A stretch of DNA of 64,000 nucleotides from Streptomyces durmitorensis (GTDB taxonomy: Bacteria; Actinomycetota; Actinomycetes; Streptomycetales; Streptomycetaceae), in assembly GCF_023498005.1 (NCBI RefSeq), contig NZ_CP097289.1, positions 1,736,001 through 1,800,000 on the forward strand. The letters run 5' to 3'. The position numbers were made by a program, and so were the translations under genes. Below the pieces are notes generated by a model. It ran no database searches. It saw only the letters and a program-made list of their open reading frames with translations, and was not told the DNA's origin. Positions 16,356-26,893 of the stretch are shown here, piece after piece. Numbering within the stretch: the stretch's first letter is position 1; each line of letters opens with the position of its first letter.

Positions 16356-16847
16356 TCAGGTGCTGCCCGCGGTGAGGGGCTCCGCGGGGTTGCGCAGGTT
16401 CTCCGCCGCGTCCGAGACCCGCTGGATCAGGTCGAAGAACAGGGTCTGCTCGTCCGCGGAGAGCGGCCCGAGGAAGACCTGGTTCATCCGGGCCGTGCGC
16501 ACGGTCAGCTTGCGGTGCGTGCGCTTGCCCTCGTCCGTGAGGTGCAGCAGATAGCGGCGGCCGTCCTGCGGGTCGCGCACCTTGTCGAGCAGCTCGCGGC
16601 GCATCAGGCGGCTGATGACCTCCGCGATCGTGGACCGGTCGAGGCCGACCCGCTCGCCGACGGTGCGCTGATCGAGGCCCGGCTCGGCGACGAGCGCGTT
16701 CAGGACGGCGAACTGCGGCGAGGTGATCTCCTCGGAGACCATCGTGTTCCACAGGAGATAGTGCGCCTGCTGGAGACGCCGGGCCAGGTGCCCGGGGTGG
16801 GTGGTCAGGTCCACCGCGGCCATGAGTTCCTCCACTGCCTTGTGCAC
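16356..16847 (-). CDS. pcaV: MarR-family repressor PcaV
   Basis: 163 residues. The winged-helix core runs from TSPQFAVLNALVAEPGLDQRTVGERVGLDRSTIAEVISRLMRR to the wing DPQDGRRYLLHLTDEGKR. It is divergent from pcaI exactly as S. coelicolor pcaV is, where the protein represses the pca genes and is released by protocatechuate. The assignment to PcaV rests on family plus this context. It should bind in the 155-bp intergenic region, but I could not define its operator confidently. Confidence 0.88.
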   Translation of the reverse strand: MHKAVEELMAAVDLTTHPGHLARRLQQAHYLLWNTMVSEEITSPQFAVLNALVAEPGLDQRTVGERVGLDRSTIAEVISRLMRRELLDKVRDPQDGRRYLLHLTDEGKRTHRKLTVRTARMNQVFLGPLSADEQTLFFDLIQRVSDAAENLRNPAEPLTAGST

Positions 16848-17002
16848 GGGATTTTCCGTAGGTGCACTGAACAGTACTCGCCCTTGACGACCTAGGGAAC
16901 GAGTGGCAGCGTAAGTTCAACCTCGCCGAAATAGTCAGTGCCCTGATTAATGTGCGAGGCATGGATGGGCATCGAAGGCCTGGAAGAGATGGGGCTCGAC
17001 GG
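16848..17002. promoter_or_regulatory. pcaV-pcaI divergent control region
   Basis: 155 bp between the divergent starts, with A/T-rich patches unusual for this DNA (TAAGTTCAAC at 16912, AAATAGTCAG near 16930, TGATTAATGTG near 16944). PcaV binding is expected here from its known role. No promoter pair with normal spacing stands out. Confidence 0.5.
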
Positions 17003-17785
17003 ATGGACAAGGTGGTGGCCTCCGCCGCCGACGCGGTGGCGGACGTGCCGGACGGCGCGTCGCTCGCGGTGGGCGGATTCGGTCTCAGCGGTGTGCCGGG
17101 CGTACTGATCGGGGCGCTGTACGAGGCCGGGGTTTCGGGCCTGCGGGTGGTGTCCAACAACTGCGGGGCGATGGAGTCGGGGCTCGCTGTGCTGCTCTCG
17201 GCGGGCCGGATCGCGCGGGTGACCGGGTCGTACATCGGCGCCAACAAGGAGTTCGCCCGCCAGTACCTGGGCGGTGAGCTGGAGGTCGAGATGATCCCGC
17301 AGGGCACGCTCGCCGAGCGGCTTCGCGCCGGAGGGTGCGGGATCCCCGCGTTCTTCACGCCGGCCGGGGTGGGCACGCAGGTCGCCGACGGCGGGCTGCC
17401 GTGGCGCTACGACGGCTCGGGCGGGGTGGCGCTCGCCTCTCCGGCCAAGGAGGTGCGGGAGTTCGACGGCCAGGAGTACGTCCTGGAGCGCGGCATCAGG
17501 ACCGACTTCGCGCTGGTGCGGGCCGCCAGGGGCGACCGGCACGGGAACCTCGTGTTCAACAAGTCCACCCGCAACTTCAACCCCCTCGCCGCGATGGCCG
17601 GGCGGGTCACGATCGCCGAGGTCGAGGAGCTGGTGGACCCGGGCGAGATCGACCCCGACGCGGTGCACCTGCCGGGGATCTACGTACAGCGGGTCGTCGA
17701 GCTGACCCCGGAGCAGGCAGCGGACAAGGGCATCGAGCGGCGCACGGTCTCCGCGCCCGAGGCACGAGGGACGGTGGGCAACTGA
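17003..17785 (+). CDS. pcaI: 3-oxoadipate CoA-transferase, alpha subunit
   Basis: 260 residues from ATG 17003 ([12 protein letters not shown]), with GGGG about 10 bases upstream; the frame extends to 16952 without a conserved sequence. Family-I CoA-transferase alpha features: [16 protein letters not shown] near residue 25 and [10 protein letters not shown] before the middle. With PcaJ it moves CoA from succinyl-CoA to 3-oxoadipate in the beta-ketoadipate pathway. Its stop overlaps the pcaJ start (TGATG), and it leads the operon pcaIJFHGBL. Confidence 0.92.
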   Translation: MDKVVASAADAVADVPDGASLAVGGFGLSGVPGVLIGALYEAGVSGLRVVSNNCGAMESGLAVLLSAGRIARVTGSYIGANKEFARQYLGGELEVEMIPQGTLAERLRAGGCGIPAFFTPAGVGTQVADGGLPWRYDGSGGVALASPAKEVREFDGQEYVLERGIRTDFALVRAARGDRHGNLVFNKSTRNFNPLAAMAGRVTIAEVEELVDPGEIDPDAVHLPGIYVQRVVELTPEQAADKGIERRTVSAPEARGTVGN

Positions 17786-18452
17786 TGGCCTGGACCCGTG
17801 AGCAGATGGCCGCACGCGCCGCACGCGAGCTGCGCGACGGTCAGTACGTGAACCTGGGCATCGGACTGCCCACCCTGATCCCCAACTATCTCCCCGAGGG
17901 CGTCGAGGTGGTCCTGGAGTCCGAGAACGGCATCCTCGGCGTGGGCCCCTACCCCACGGACGCCGAGGTCGACCCGGACCTGATCAACGCGGGCAAGGAG
18001 ACGGTCACCGTCCGGCCCGGAGCCTCCTACTTCGACTCCGCGCTGTCCTTCGGGATGATCCGCGGCGGCCACATCGACGTCGCCGTGCTCGGAGCCATGC
18101 AGGTCTCCGCGCGCGGGGACCTGGCCAACTGGGCGATCCCCGGCAAGATGATCACGGGGATCGGCGGGGCGATGGACCTGGTGCACGGGGCGCGCACGGT
18201 GATCGTGGCGATGACGCACACCGCCAAGGACGGCTCGCCCAAGATCCTTCAGGAGTGCGCGCTGCCGCTGACCGGCCGGGCCTGCGTGAACCGGATCATC
18301 ACCGACCTCGGCGTCCTCGACATCACCGAAACCGGCCTGGAACTCGTCGAGTTGGCCCCTGGAGTCACCACGGACGAGGTCATCGCCAAGACCGCAGCCA
18401 AGGTCCACGTCCCCGAAGCCGCCTCTGCCGCCGTCCCCGAAGGAACCCCGTC

Positions 18453-18456
<4 letters not shown>
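17785..18456 (+). CDS. pcaJ: 3-oxoadipate CoA-transferase, beta subunit
   Basis: 223 residues from ATG 17785. The catalytic SENG motif is present ([14 protein letters not shown], Glu near residue 52) and carries the covalent CoA thioester during transfer. The usual [13 protein letters not shown] start and [15 protein letters not shown] segment are also clear. It forms a heteromer with PcaI. It is coupled to pcaI by TGATG and to pcaF by ATGA. Confidence 0.92.
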
Positions 18457-19661
<1,205 letters not shown>

Positions 19662-19716
19662 GCCGTCGCCCACTCCCACCGTCGCCACCACGCCGTACCT
19701 CACGGAGCCGAGAGAC

Positions 19717-20487
19717 ATGACCCTCACCGAACCCCTGCCCGACGGGCTCAGCCAGCAGGAGATAGACACGGAGGTCGCCAAGGCGCAAGCCGCCGCTGCG
19801 CCCGCCGATCACCCGCCGCGCGACTATCCCCCGTACCGCAGCAGCCACTTCCGCCACCCCAAGCAGCCGCTGATCCCGCTGCGCGACCCGGAGGCGGTGG
19901 AACTGAGCGGCCCCGCTTTCGGCGCCACGGACATCACGGCGCTCGACCGTGACCTGACCCGCCAGCACCTGGGCGAACCGCTCGGCGAGCGGATCACCGT
20001 GTCCGGCCGCGTCCTTGACTGCCAAGGACGGCCGGTGCGCGGCCAGTTGGTCGAGCTGTGGCAGGCCAACGCGTCCGGCCGCTACGCCCACCAGCTCGAC
20101 CAGCACCCGGCGCCGCTCGACCCGAACTTCACGGGCTTCGGCCGCTGCCTGACCGACGACGAAGGAACGTACTCCTTCACGACGATCAAGCCGGGCGCCT
20201 ACCCGTGGCGCAACCACGTCAACGCGTGGCGCCCCGCGCACATCCACTTCTCGCTCTTCGGCACGGCGTTCACGCAGCGCCTGGTGACGCAGATGTACTT
20301 CCCCGGCGACCCGCTGTTCGCCTACGACCCGGTCCTGCGCTCGGTCACCGACGAGTCGGCGCGAGCGCGCCTCGTCTCCGCCTACGACCACGACCTGTCC
20401 ACCCCCGAGTGGTCGCTCGGCTACCGCTGGGACATCGTCCTCGACGGCCCCTCCGCGACGCTCTTCGAGGAAGGCGACCACCACTGA
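19717..20487 (+). CDS. pcaH: Protocatechuate 3,4-dioxygenase, beta subunit
   Basis: 256 residues from ATG 19717 (GGAGCCGAGAG upstream). Intradiol dioxygenase fold; the non-haem Fe(III) ligands can be placed as Tyr123 (GRYAHQ), Tyr162 (GAYPWRN), His175 and His177 (RPAHIHFS). This subunit therefore carries the iron and the active site. It opens protocatechuate between its two hydroxyl carbons to 3-carboxy-cis,cis-muconate. A 55-bp gap separates it from pcaF, the largest in the operon, and TGATG couples it to pcaG. Confidence 0.93.
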   Translation: MTLTEPLPDGLSQQEIDTEVAKAQAAAAPADHPPRDYPPYRSSHFRHPKQPLIPLRDPEAVELSGPAFGATDITALDRDLTRQHLGEPLGERITVSGRVLDCQGRPVRGQLVELWQANASGRYAHQLDQHPAPLDPNFTGFGRCLTDDEGTYSFTTIKPGAYPWRNHVNAWRPAHIHFSLFGTAFTQRLVTQMYFPGDPLFAYDPVLRSVTDESARARLVSAYDHDLSTPEWSLGYRWDIVLDGPSATLFEEGDHH

Positions 20488-21041
20488 TGTCGTACGCTCC
20501 GACTCCCTCCCAGACGGTCGGCCCCTTCTACGGCTACGCGCTGCCCTTCCCGCGGGGCGGCGAGGTCGCGCCGACCGGCCACCCGGACACGATCACCCTG
20601 CACGGGTACGTGTACGACGGCGCGGGAAACCCCGTGCCCGACGCCCTCGTCGAGACCTGGCAGCCCGCGCCCGACGGCTCCCGCACGGGCGCGCCGGGAT
20701 CGCTGCGGCACGACCCGGTCACGGGCGAGGTCATCGGCCGTGACGGGCTCGCGTTCACCGGGTTCGGCCGCGTCCCGACCGACGCGGACGGCCACTTCAC
20801 GGTCCGTACGCTCCCGCCGGGCGGCGTCTCGTACATCGCGGTCGCGGTCTTCGCACGCGGTCTGCTCCACCACCTGTACACGCGCGCCTACCTGGTCGAC
20901 GAGCCGGGCGACACGCTCCTCGGCTCCCTCGACCCGGCGCGGCGCACAACGCTGATCGCCCGCCCCGAGGCGAGCCACACGTACCGTTTCGACATCCGCC
21001 TTCAGGGCGAGGGCGAAACGGTGTTCCTGGAGTTCCAGTGA
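20487..21041 (+). CDS. pcaG: Protocatechuate 3,4-dioxygenase, alpha subunit
   Basis: 184 residues beginning MSYAPTPSQTVGPFYGYALP, the classic PcaG opening. It keeps the intradiol beta-sandwich (HGYVYDGAGNPVPDALVETWQP, GFGRVPTDADGHFTVRTLPPG) but lacks the HIH iron-ligand motif, as expected for the non-catalytic chain. It pairs with PcaH. Starts at TGATG after pcaH and ends in GTGA with pcaB. Confidence 0.93.
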   Translation: MSYAPTPSQTVGPFYGYALPFPRGGEVAPTGHPDTITLHGYVYDGAGNPVPDALVETWQPAPDGSRTGAPGSLRHDPVTGEVIGRDGLAFTGFGRVPTDADGHFTVRTLPPGGVSYIAVAVFARGLLHHLYTRAYLVDEPGDTLLGSLDPARRTTLIARPEASHTYRFDIRLQGEGETVFLEFQ

Positions 21042-22765
21042 GTCTTGAAGGTACCGATGTCGGCCTGCTCGCCCCCGGGCGAGCGGGCTCCCCGGCCGAG
21101 GCGGCGACGGGCGACACCGCCTTTCTACAGGCGATGCTGGACGCGGAGGCCGCGCTGACGCGGGCCCAGGCTACGGTGGGCCTGGCCCCGGCACAGGCGG
21201 CCACGGCCGTCGCCGAAGCCGCCCGCGCCGACCGCTTCGACGTACGCGACATCGCGCTGCGCGCGCGGGACGGCGGCAATCCCGTGATCCCGCTGGTCGC
21301 GGACCTGACGGCGGCGGTGCCCTCGGATGCGGCGCCGTACGTCCACCGGGGTGCGACCAGCCAGGACATCATGGACACGGCGATGATGCTGGTCGCGCGG
21401 CGCACGCTGGACCTGATCCTGGCGGACCTGACCCGCACGGAGGCAGCCCTCGCCCTCCTCGCCGCGGAGCACCGGGACACGGTGATGGCAGGCCGCACCC
21501 TGACGCAGCACGCGGTCCCTACGACGTTCGGCCTCAAGGCCGCGGGCTGGCGCGCGCTGGTGCTCGACGCACGGGACAGGGCACGGTCGGTGCGCGACGC
21601 CCTTCCGGCTCAACTGGGCGGTGCGGCAGGCACGTTGGCCGCCTTCGGGGCGTACGCGGGCGACTCGCGACCGGGGGCGTTCCCGAGTGCGGGCGACTCA
21701 CCATCGGAAGCGTTCCCGGACGCGGGCCACTCACCATCGGAGGCGTTCCCGAACGCGGGCCACTCACCATCGGAGGCGTTCCCGAACGCGGGCCACTCAC
21801 CATCGGAAGCGATCCCGGACACGGGCCACTCACCATCGGAAGCGATCCCGGACACGGGCCACTCACCATCGGAAGCGATCCCGGACACGGGCCACTCACC
21901 ATCGGAGACGACCCCGAACACAGGCCACTCACCATCGGAGACGACCCCGAACACAGGCCACTCACCATCGGAGACGACCCCGAACACAGGCCACTCACCA
22001 TCGGAGACGACCCCGAACACAGGCCACTCACCATCGGAGACGACCCCGAACACGGGCGGGCTCGGGGAGAGCCTTGTCGCGGCCTATGCCCGCCATCTCC
22101 CGCTGGCCGAACCCACCCTTCCCTGGCACACGCTCCGCACCCCGGTCGCCGATCTCGGCGCGGCTCTCGCCTTCACCGCCGGAGCCCTGGGCAAGGCGGC
22201 CACGGACATCCTCACCCTCAGCCGCACGGAGCTCGCCGAGCTCTCCGAGGGGGCGGGGGGTGGTTCATCCGCCATGCCGCACAAGGCGAACCCCGTCCGT
22301 TCCACCCTCATAGCGGCCGCCGCCCAACGCTCCCCCGGCCTGGCGGCGGCGCTCCACGCGTCGATGGCCGCCGAGGACGAACGCCCGGCGGGCGCCTGGC
22401 ACGCGGAGTGGGAACCCCTGCGCGACCTCCTGCGCACGGTCGGCGGCGCGAGCCGCCACGCGGCGGAGCTCACCGAGAACCTCCGGGTCCACCCGGACGC
22501 GATGCGCGAACACCTCGGCCTCACCCACGGGTTGATCGTCTCCGAACGCCTCACGGCGGAGCTGACCCCGCTCCTGGGCAGGGCCCGCGCGAAGGAGCTC
22601 CTCACGTCGGCGGCCCGCCGCACCCGGGACGAGGGCAGGTCCCTCGCGGACGTCCTCGCCGAAGAGCCCGCTCTCTCGGCCGTCGACCTCACCGAACTCA
22701 CCGACCCCACCCGTTACACCGGCTCCGCCGGAGCCCTCACGGACCGAGCCCTGGAGCGACGATGA
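21038..22765 (+). CDS. pcaB: 3-carboxy-cis,cis-muconate cycloisomerase with repeat insertion
   Basis: 575 residues with GTG start at 21038 overlapping the pcaG stop. It belongs to the fumarase/aspartase superfamily: RGATSQDIMDTAMM near residue 105, TLTQHAVPTTFGLKAAGW near 155, and the signature GGSSAMPHKANP near residue 410. The enzyme lactonises carboxymuconate. Residues 207-338 are twelve 11-residue repeats (AGHSPSEAFPN-like) inserted between LAAFGAY and GGLGESLVAAYARHLPL. Removing these 132 residues leaves 443, a normal PcaB length. The frame is intact on both sides, so a functional enzyme with a long surface loop is plausible but untested. Confidence 0.9.
   Translation: MSLEGTDVGLLAPGRAGSPAEAATGDTAFLQAMLDAEAALTRAQATVGLAPAQAATAVAEAARADRFDVRDIALRARDGGNPVIPLVADLTAAVPSDAAPYVHRGATSQDIMDTAMMLVARRTLDLILADLTRTEAALALLAAEHRDTVMAGRTLTQHAVPTTFGLKAAGWRALVLDARDRARSVRDALPAQLGGAAGTLAAFGAYAGDSRPGAFPSAGDSPSEAFPDAGHSPSEAFPNAGHSPSEAFPNAGHSPSEAIPDTGHSPSEAIPDTGHSPSEAIPDTGHSPSETTPNTGHSPSETTPNTGHSPSETTPNTGHSPSETTPNTGHSPSETTPNTGGLGESLVAAYARHLPLAEPTLPWHTLRTPVADLGAALAFTAGALGKAATDILTLSRTELAELSEGAGGGSSAMPHKANPVRSTLIAAAAQRSPGLAAALHASMAAEDERPAGAWHAEWEPLRDLLRTVGGASRHAAELTENLRVHPDAMREHLGLTHGLIVSERLTAELTPLLGRARAKELLTSAARRTRDEGRSLADVLAEEPALSAVDLTELTDPTRYTGSAGALTDRALERR
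21656..22051. repeat. Twelve 33-bp tandem repeats inside pcaB
   Basis: Twelve contiguous 33-bp units in frame. The core CACTCACCATCGGA is invariant from unit 3 on, and units fall into runs encoding AGHSPSEAFPN, TGHSPSEAIPD and TGHSPSETTPN. The last five units are near-identical, so the array has grown towards its 3' end. The first unit is the most diverged. Confidence 0.95.
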
Positions 22766-23877
22766 CCCCCGCGAAGCTGCCGCACCACACCATCGAGGGC
22801 GCCCCTGCCGCGCCCCCTCTCCTCCTCGGCTCCTCCGTCGGCACGTCCACCGCCCTGTGGGACGCCGTGGCACCCGAACTCTCCACCACCCACCGGGTCG
22901 TACGCTGGGACCTGCCCGGCCACGGCAAGTCCCCCGCCGACCTGATCGGCCCGGGAGCCACCGTCGCCGACCTGGCCGCACTCGTCCTCGCGCTCGCCGA
23001 CTCCCTCGGCATCGACCGCTTCGCGTACGCGGGCGTCTCCCTCGGCGGCGCCGTCGGCCTGCACCTGGCCGCGCACCATCCGGAGCGGGTGGAGAGCCTC
23101 GCCGTCATCTGCTCCTCGGCGCACTTCGGCGGCAGCGCCCGCTGGGAGGAGCGCGCGGCACTTGTACGCCGCGAAGGCCTCGCCGACCTCGCCCGGAGCG
23201 CGCCGGACCGCTGGTTCACGCCCGGGTTCACGGTCCCCCGCCTGGTGGACGACCACCGCGGCACCGACCCCGACGCGTACGCCGCGTGCTGCGACGCCCT
23301 GGCGGCGTACGACATCAGGGAGTCGCTGGCGGCGATCACCGCGCCCACACTCGTCATCGCGGGCCGCGAGGACCCGGCGACGCCGCCCGCCCACGCGCGC
23401 GAGATCGCCGACGCGGTGCCGGGCGCCTCCCTCACCGAGCTTGCGGGCGCCTCGCATCTGGCGCCGGCCGAGCGGCCGGAGGCCGTGGTCGCCGCGCTGC
23501 GCACGCACTTGACGGGAGCGGCCGCGAGCGGGACGGCCGTGCGGCGAGCGGTCCTGGGTGACGCGCACGTGGACCGCGCGCAGGGGAACACCACGCCCTT
23601 CACGGCCCGCTTCCAGGACTTCATCTCGCGCTACGCCTGGGGCGAGATCTGGACCGACCCCACCCTCGCGCACCGCGAGCGCAGCATGATCACCATGACC
23701 GCCCTGGTCGCGCACGGGCACTACGACGAGCTGGCCATGCATGTCCGTGCGGCCCGCCGCAATGGGCTCACCCCCGAGGAGATCGGAGCGGTACTGCTGC
23801 AGACGGCCGTCTACTGCGGCGTCCCCGCGGCCAATTCGGCGTTCGCGGTGGCGCAGCGGGTGCTGGCGGAGGAGTAG
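22762..23877 (+). CDS. pcaL: Fused 3-oxoadipate enol-lactonase / 4-carboxymuconolactone decarboxylase
   Basis: 371 residues from ATG 22762 (ATGA with pcaB). Residues 1-255 are an alpha/beta hydrolase (PcaD part): nucleophile Ser in GVSLGGAVGL, acid in GREDPATP, His in GASHLAP. Residues 265-371 are a carboxymuconolactone decarboxylase (PcaC part): DFISRYAWGEIWTDP, HGHYDELAMHVRAARRNG, EIGAVLLQTAVYCGVPAAN. The PcaD-PcaC fusion is typical of actinomycetes. It converts gamma-carboxymuconolactone via the enol-lactone to 3-oxoadipate and closes the operon. Confidence 0.93.
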   Translation: MTPAKLPHHTIEGAPAAPPLLLGSSVGTSTALWDAVAPELSTTHRVVRWDLPGHGKSPADLIGPGATVADLAALVLALADSLGIDRFAYAGVSLGGAVGLHLAAHHPERVESLAVICSSAHFGGSARWEERAALVRREGLADLARSAPDRWFTPGFTVPRLVDDHRGTDPDAYAACCDALAAYDIRESLAAITAPTLVIAGREDPATPPAHAREIADAVPGASLTELAGASHLAPAERPEAVVAALRTHLTGAAASGTAVRRAVLGDAHVDRAQGNTTPFTARFQDFISRYAWGEIWTDPTLAHRERSMITMTALVAHGHYDELAMHVRAARRNGLTPEEIGAVLLQTAVYCGVPAANSAFAVAQRVLAEE

Positions 23878-23938
23878 CGGTCATGGGCACCCTTTAGGCT
23901 GCTGCTGATCAGGGGGTCAGGGGAGAGCAGGGGGGCAC

Positions 23939-25630
23939 GTGGCGATGAACGATGCGACTGAGGTGTTCCAGCCGTTGCAGGCGGACGATCCGCCCGTGGT
24001 GGCCGGCTACCGTCTCGCCGCCCGGATCGGCGCGGGCGGCATGGGCCGGGTCTACCTGTCGCACACGCAGGGCGGCCGACCGCTGGCGATCAAGGTGGTA
24101 CGGCCCGAGCTGGCCGACGACCCGGCCTTCCGGCGGCGGTTCAGCCGGGAGATCAAGGCGGCCCAGCGGGTCCGGGGCGCCTACACGGCCGAGTTGATCG
24201 ACGCCGACGCGGACGGCGTGCCGCCCTGGCTGGCCACGCTGTACGTGCCGGGTCCCTCGCTGTCGGATGCGGTCGCCCGGAGCGGACCGCTGCCGGTGCC
24301 CGCGGTGCTGTGGCTGATGGCGGGGGTCGCCGAGGCGCTGCAGGCCATCCACGGCGCGGGGATCGTGCACCGGGACCTGAAGCCCTCGAACGTGCTCCTC
24401 GCCGCCGACGGGCCGCGCGTGATCGACTTCGGCATCTCGCTGGCCTCCGGCGCCACATCCCCGCACACCGCCACGGGCAGCGTCGTCGGCACGCCCCAGT
24501 TCATGGCTCCCGAGCAGGCGTCCGTGGGCGAGGTCACCGCCGCCACCGACGTCTTCGCGCTCGGCCAGACAGCGGCCTTCGCGGCACTGGGCGAGCCGCT
24601 GTACGGGGACGGGCCCTCGGTCAGCGTGCTGTACCGGATCGTGCACTCGGAGCCCGATCTCTCCCTGCTGCCCGCGCAGCTGCGTCCGCTGTTCGCCCGG
24701 TGCCTGGCCGCCGATCCGGCGGAGCGGGCCACCCTGGCGGAGATCGTCGACTGGTGCAGGCAGCGGCTCGGCCCGGGTGCCGACGCGGGCGCGGGGCCTG
24801 CCGTCTGGCGGGAGGTCACCGGTCCTGAGGTGTCGGTCCCGGCGCCGGTCCCGCACCCCACGCGGATGCACACGCAGCCGTTGTTCGCGCCGCCGCGGCC
24901 GACCGTGCCCACGGGGCAGGACGAGCGGCGGGCCCGCCGAAGACGCAACGCGCTCATCACGGGCATCGTGACGGGCAGCGCGCTGCTGGTGCTCGGCCTG
25001 ACGTGGATGGTGATGGACGCGACGGATCTGCTGCGCCACCGGGACACCTCCGCGAAGTCCGGTTCGTCGGCGTCCGAGCGGTCGTCGGGATCCGGCGCGG
25101 CGTCCGGGTCGGCAGCCGGTGGGTCTTCGGGAGACGGCGAGAGGGCAGCGACCGGCGAGGACTCGGGCACCGGCGACAAGAGCGACGGAGCGGCAGGCGC
25201 CTCGCGCCCCTCCTCAGGCTCTTCGTCGACCGCGAACACTCCTCCGCAAGCCGTCGCGTACCCCCAGGAGTGGTTCGACGAGAAGAACTCCGTGAGCCTC
25301 AGGGAGCCGGTGGACCGCAAGGACCGCAAGGGCGACATCCGCTTCGTCTGCGGGGAGAACAGCTGCGCGCTGGAGAGCGACAAGAGCGTGATCACCTTGC
25401 TGTACAGCAAGCCGGGGGCCACCCTCGACTCGTGCCGTACCGCTCTCACGGGCGCCGACAGCCACGACCTCCCGCTGGCCGCGGTGGCGGCCGGCAGCGA
25501 GATCTGCGTGAGGAACCCTGCCGGAGACATCGCCCTGCTCGTGGTCCAGGTGAAGTCGACCGCGCTGCCGAACGGCGGGTTCAGCTTCTTGAGCGCGGAC
25601 ATGACGGTCTGGCGGGATCGGGCTTCGTAG
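23939..25630 (+). CDS. PknB-type serine/threonine protein kinase, membrane-anchored
   Basis: 563 residues from GTG 23939; ATG 23945 is better spaced from the GGGGG site and may be the true start. Kinase domain about 20-275: GAGGMGRVY loop, catalytic Lys in LAIKVV, HRDLKPSNVLL loop, DFGISLA, and APEQ in the activation segment. A basic RRARRRRN patch and one membrane helix follow near residue 340 (ITGIVTGSALLVLGLTWMVM). A Ser/Gly/Asp-rich linker then leads to a C-terminal domain outside the cell with two Cys (CGENSC). That exterior domain has no PASTA repeat, so its ligand is unknown. Monocistronic. Confidence 0.9.
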   Translation: MAMNDATEVFQPLQADDPPVVAGYRLAARIGAGGMGRVYLSHTQGGRPLAIKVVRPELADDPAFRRRFSREIKAAQRVRGAYTAELIDADADGVPPWLATLYVPGPSLSDAVARSGPLPVPAVLWLMAGVAEALQAIHGAGIVHRDLKPSNVLLAADGPRVIDFGISLASGATSPHTATGSVVGTPQFMAPEQASVGEVTAATDVFALGQTAAFAALGEPLYGDGPSVSVLYRIVHSEPDLSLLPAQLRPLFARCLAADPAERATLAEIVDWCRQRLGPGADAGAGPAVWREVTGPEVSVPAPVPHPTRMHTQPLFAPPRPTVPTGQDERRARRRRNALITGIVTGSALLVLGLTWMVMDATDLLRHRDTSAKSGSSASERSSGSGAASGSAAGGSSGDGERAATGEDSGTGDKSDGAAGASRPSSGSSSTANTPPQAVAYPQEWFDEKNSVSLREPVDRKDRKGDIRFVCGENSCALESDKSVITLLYSKPGATLDSCRTALTGADSHDLPLAAVAAGSEICVRNPAGDIALLVVQVKSTALPNGGFSFLSADMTVWRDRAS

Positions 25631-25645
25631 GACCGACGGGAGCGG

Positions 25646-26662
25646 CTAGGTGGCGCTCCGCTCGCTCGCCTCGCGGTAGCGCCGCTCCATCTCGTCGATG
25701 TACGTGTCGTCGCCCGGCCGCCCCGCCCGCAGCAGGCGCCACCACTGATCGATGCTCCAATTGGCCGGTTCCGTCGCCCCGATGAACTCCTCGACGAGCG
25801 AGAGGAAGCGCGCGGGGTCGGCGTGAAAGGGGAAGTGCCCGGCGTCCGGGAAGATTTCGAGGCGGCTGCCGGGCATCGCCTCGTGCGCGGTGAACGCGTG
25901 GTCGACCGGCAGGACGCCGTCCCGGTCGCCCCAGACGAGGAGCGTGGGCATGCCCTGGGCGAGGTAGCAGCGGTCCAGCATGGTGACCACCTGGCCGCGC
26001 CAGTCGACGACGGACCGCAGGGTGCGGATGAACGCGGCCCGCGCCCACACGTCCGGCAGCGCGTCGACCAGGCCCATCAGCTCGGGGGCGTCCCGCCCGA
26101 GACCGGTGTCGAGCAGCCGGAGCAGCGCCACCACCGCCCGCACCGGCACATCGGCGCCGGGCAGGCCGAGCAGGGAGAGCAGCAGCGCGGCGCCCGGCAG
26201 CGAGACGCCCCGCAGCACGGGGGTGACCTGCGGGCCGACGCCTCCCGTGCTCACCAGGACGAGCCGGTCCACGCGCTCGGGGAACTGGTAGGCGAACTGC
26301 ATCGCGACACCGCCGCCGAACGAGTGCCCGACGAGGGTGACCCGCTCGACACCGAGCACGCCGAGCAGGTCCCGCACTCCGTTGGCGTACGCGGCCACCG
26401 AGTAGTCGGCCCGTGGCTTCTCGGAGGCGCCGTGGCCGAGCAGATCGGGGGCGATGACCGTGTGACTGCGGGCCAGTTGGGGGATCAGCGGGGACCACGT
26501 CGCCGATGAGTCGCCGATGCCGTGGATCAGCAGAATCGCCGGTCCCTCACCGGCGACGCGGTACGCGCGCCGGTAGCCGTGCACGGTTCGGAACTGCAGC
26601 AGGGCCCCGCTCTCGTCGCCGGTGGGAAGCCGCCTGGGCTGGAAGGGCAGGATCCGCGCCAT
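25646..26662 (-). CDS. Alpha/beta hydrolase
   Basis: 338 residues from ATG 26662 (MARILPFQPRR). The frame extends to 26854 but those residues are not conserved-looking. Landmarks: oxyanion HGIGDSSATW, nucleophile GHSFGGGVAMQFAYQFPERV, acid WGDRDGVLPVDHA, and catalytic His in DAGHFPFHADP. A cap domain with many Leu and Ala lies between the nucleophile and the acid, suggesting a lipid-like or hydrophobic ester substrate. There is no ribosome site; TACACT 7 bases upstream may be a -10 for a leaderless mRNA. It is convergent with the kinase gene. Confidence 0.82.
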   Translation of the reverse strand: MARILPFQPRRLPTGDESGALLQFRTVHGYRRAYRVAGEGPAILLIHGIGDSSATWSPLIPQLARSHTVIAPDLLGHGASEKPRADYSVAAYANGVRDLLGVLGVERVTLVGHSFGGGVAMQFAYQFPERVDRLVLVSTGGVGPQVTPVLRGVSLPGAALLLSLLGLPGADVPVRAVVALLRLLDTGLGRDAPELMGLVDALPDVWARAAFIRTLRSVVDWRGQVVTMLDRCYLAQGMPTLLVWGDRDGVLPVDHAFTAHEAMPGSRLEIFPDAGHFPFHADPARFLSLVEEFIGATEPANWSIDQWWRLLRAGRPGDDTYIDEMERRYREASERSAT

Positions 26663-26849
26663 GGGCCGGAGTGTAGGTGTGCGGTGCGTTGGGGTGGTTT
26701 CGGCGGGGTTTCGGGTGGCGCAATAGGGGCGCCGATCCGTCCGCGGAAGCCACGTGGCGGCGTAGCACCCCAGTGCCCGCACGCTCTGCCCGCGCAAACA
26801 CGTCACGTACGCCTGATCGAAGGGTGGCTGTCGCGCCATGTCACCGCCG

Positions 26850-26863
26850 GTCACCCAGGTGAC
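26850..26863. promoter_or_regulatory. Short palindrome upstream of 26894
   Basis: GTCACC-CA-GGTGAC, with flanking partial copies (CATGTCACC at 26838, GGTGACCATG at 26887). It lies 31 bp before the gene at 26894 and between divergent genes, a suitable place for a regulator. No regulator can be assigned. Confidence 0.35.
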
Positions 26864-26893
26864 ACATCTGACGGGTTAAGTTACTTGGTGACC

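Noticed and set aside
21656..22051. CRISPR-like regular repeats
   Set aside because: The 33-bp units are contiguous without unique spacers and encode protein in frame with pcaB.
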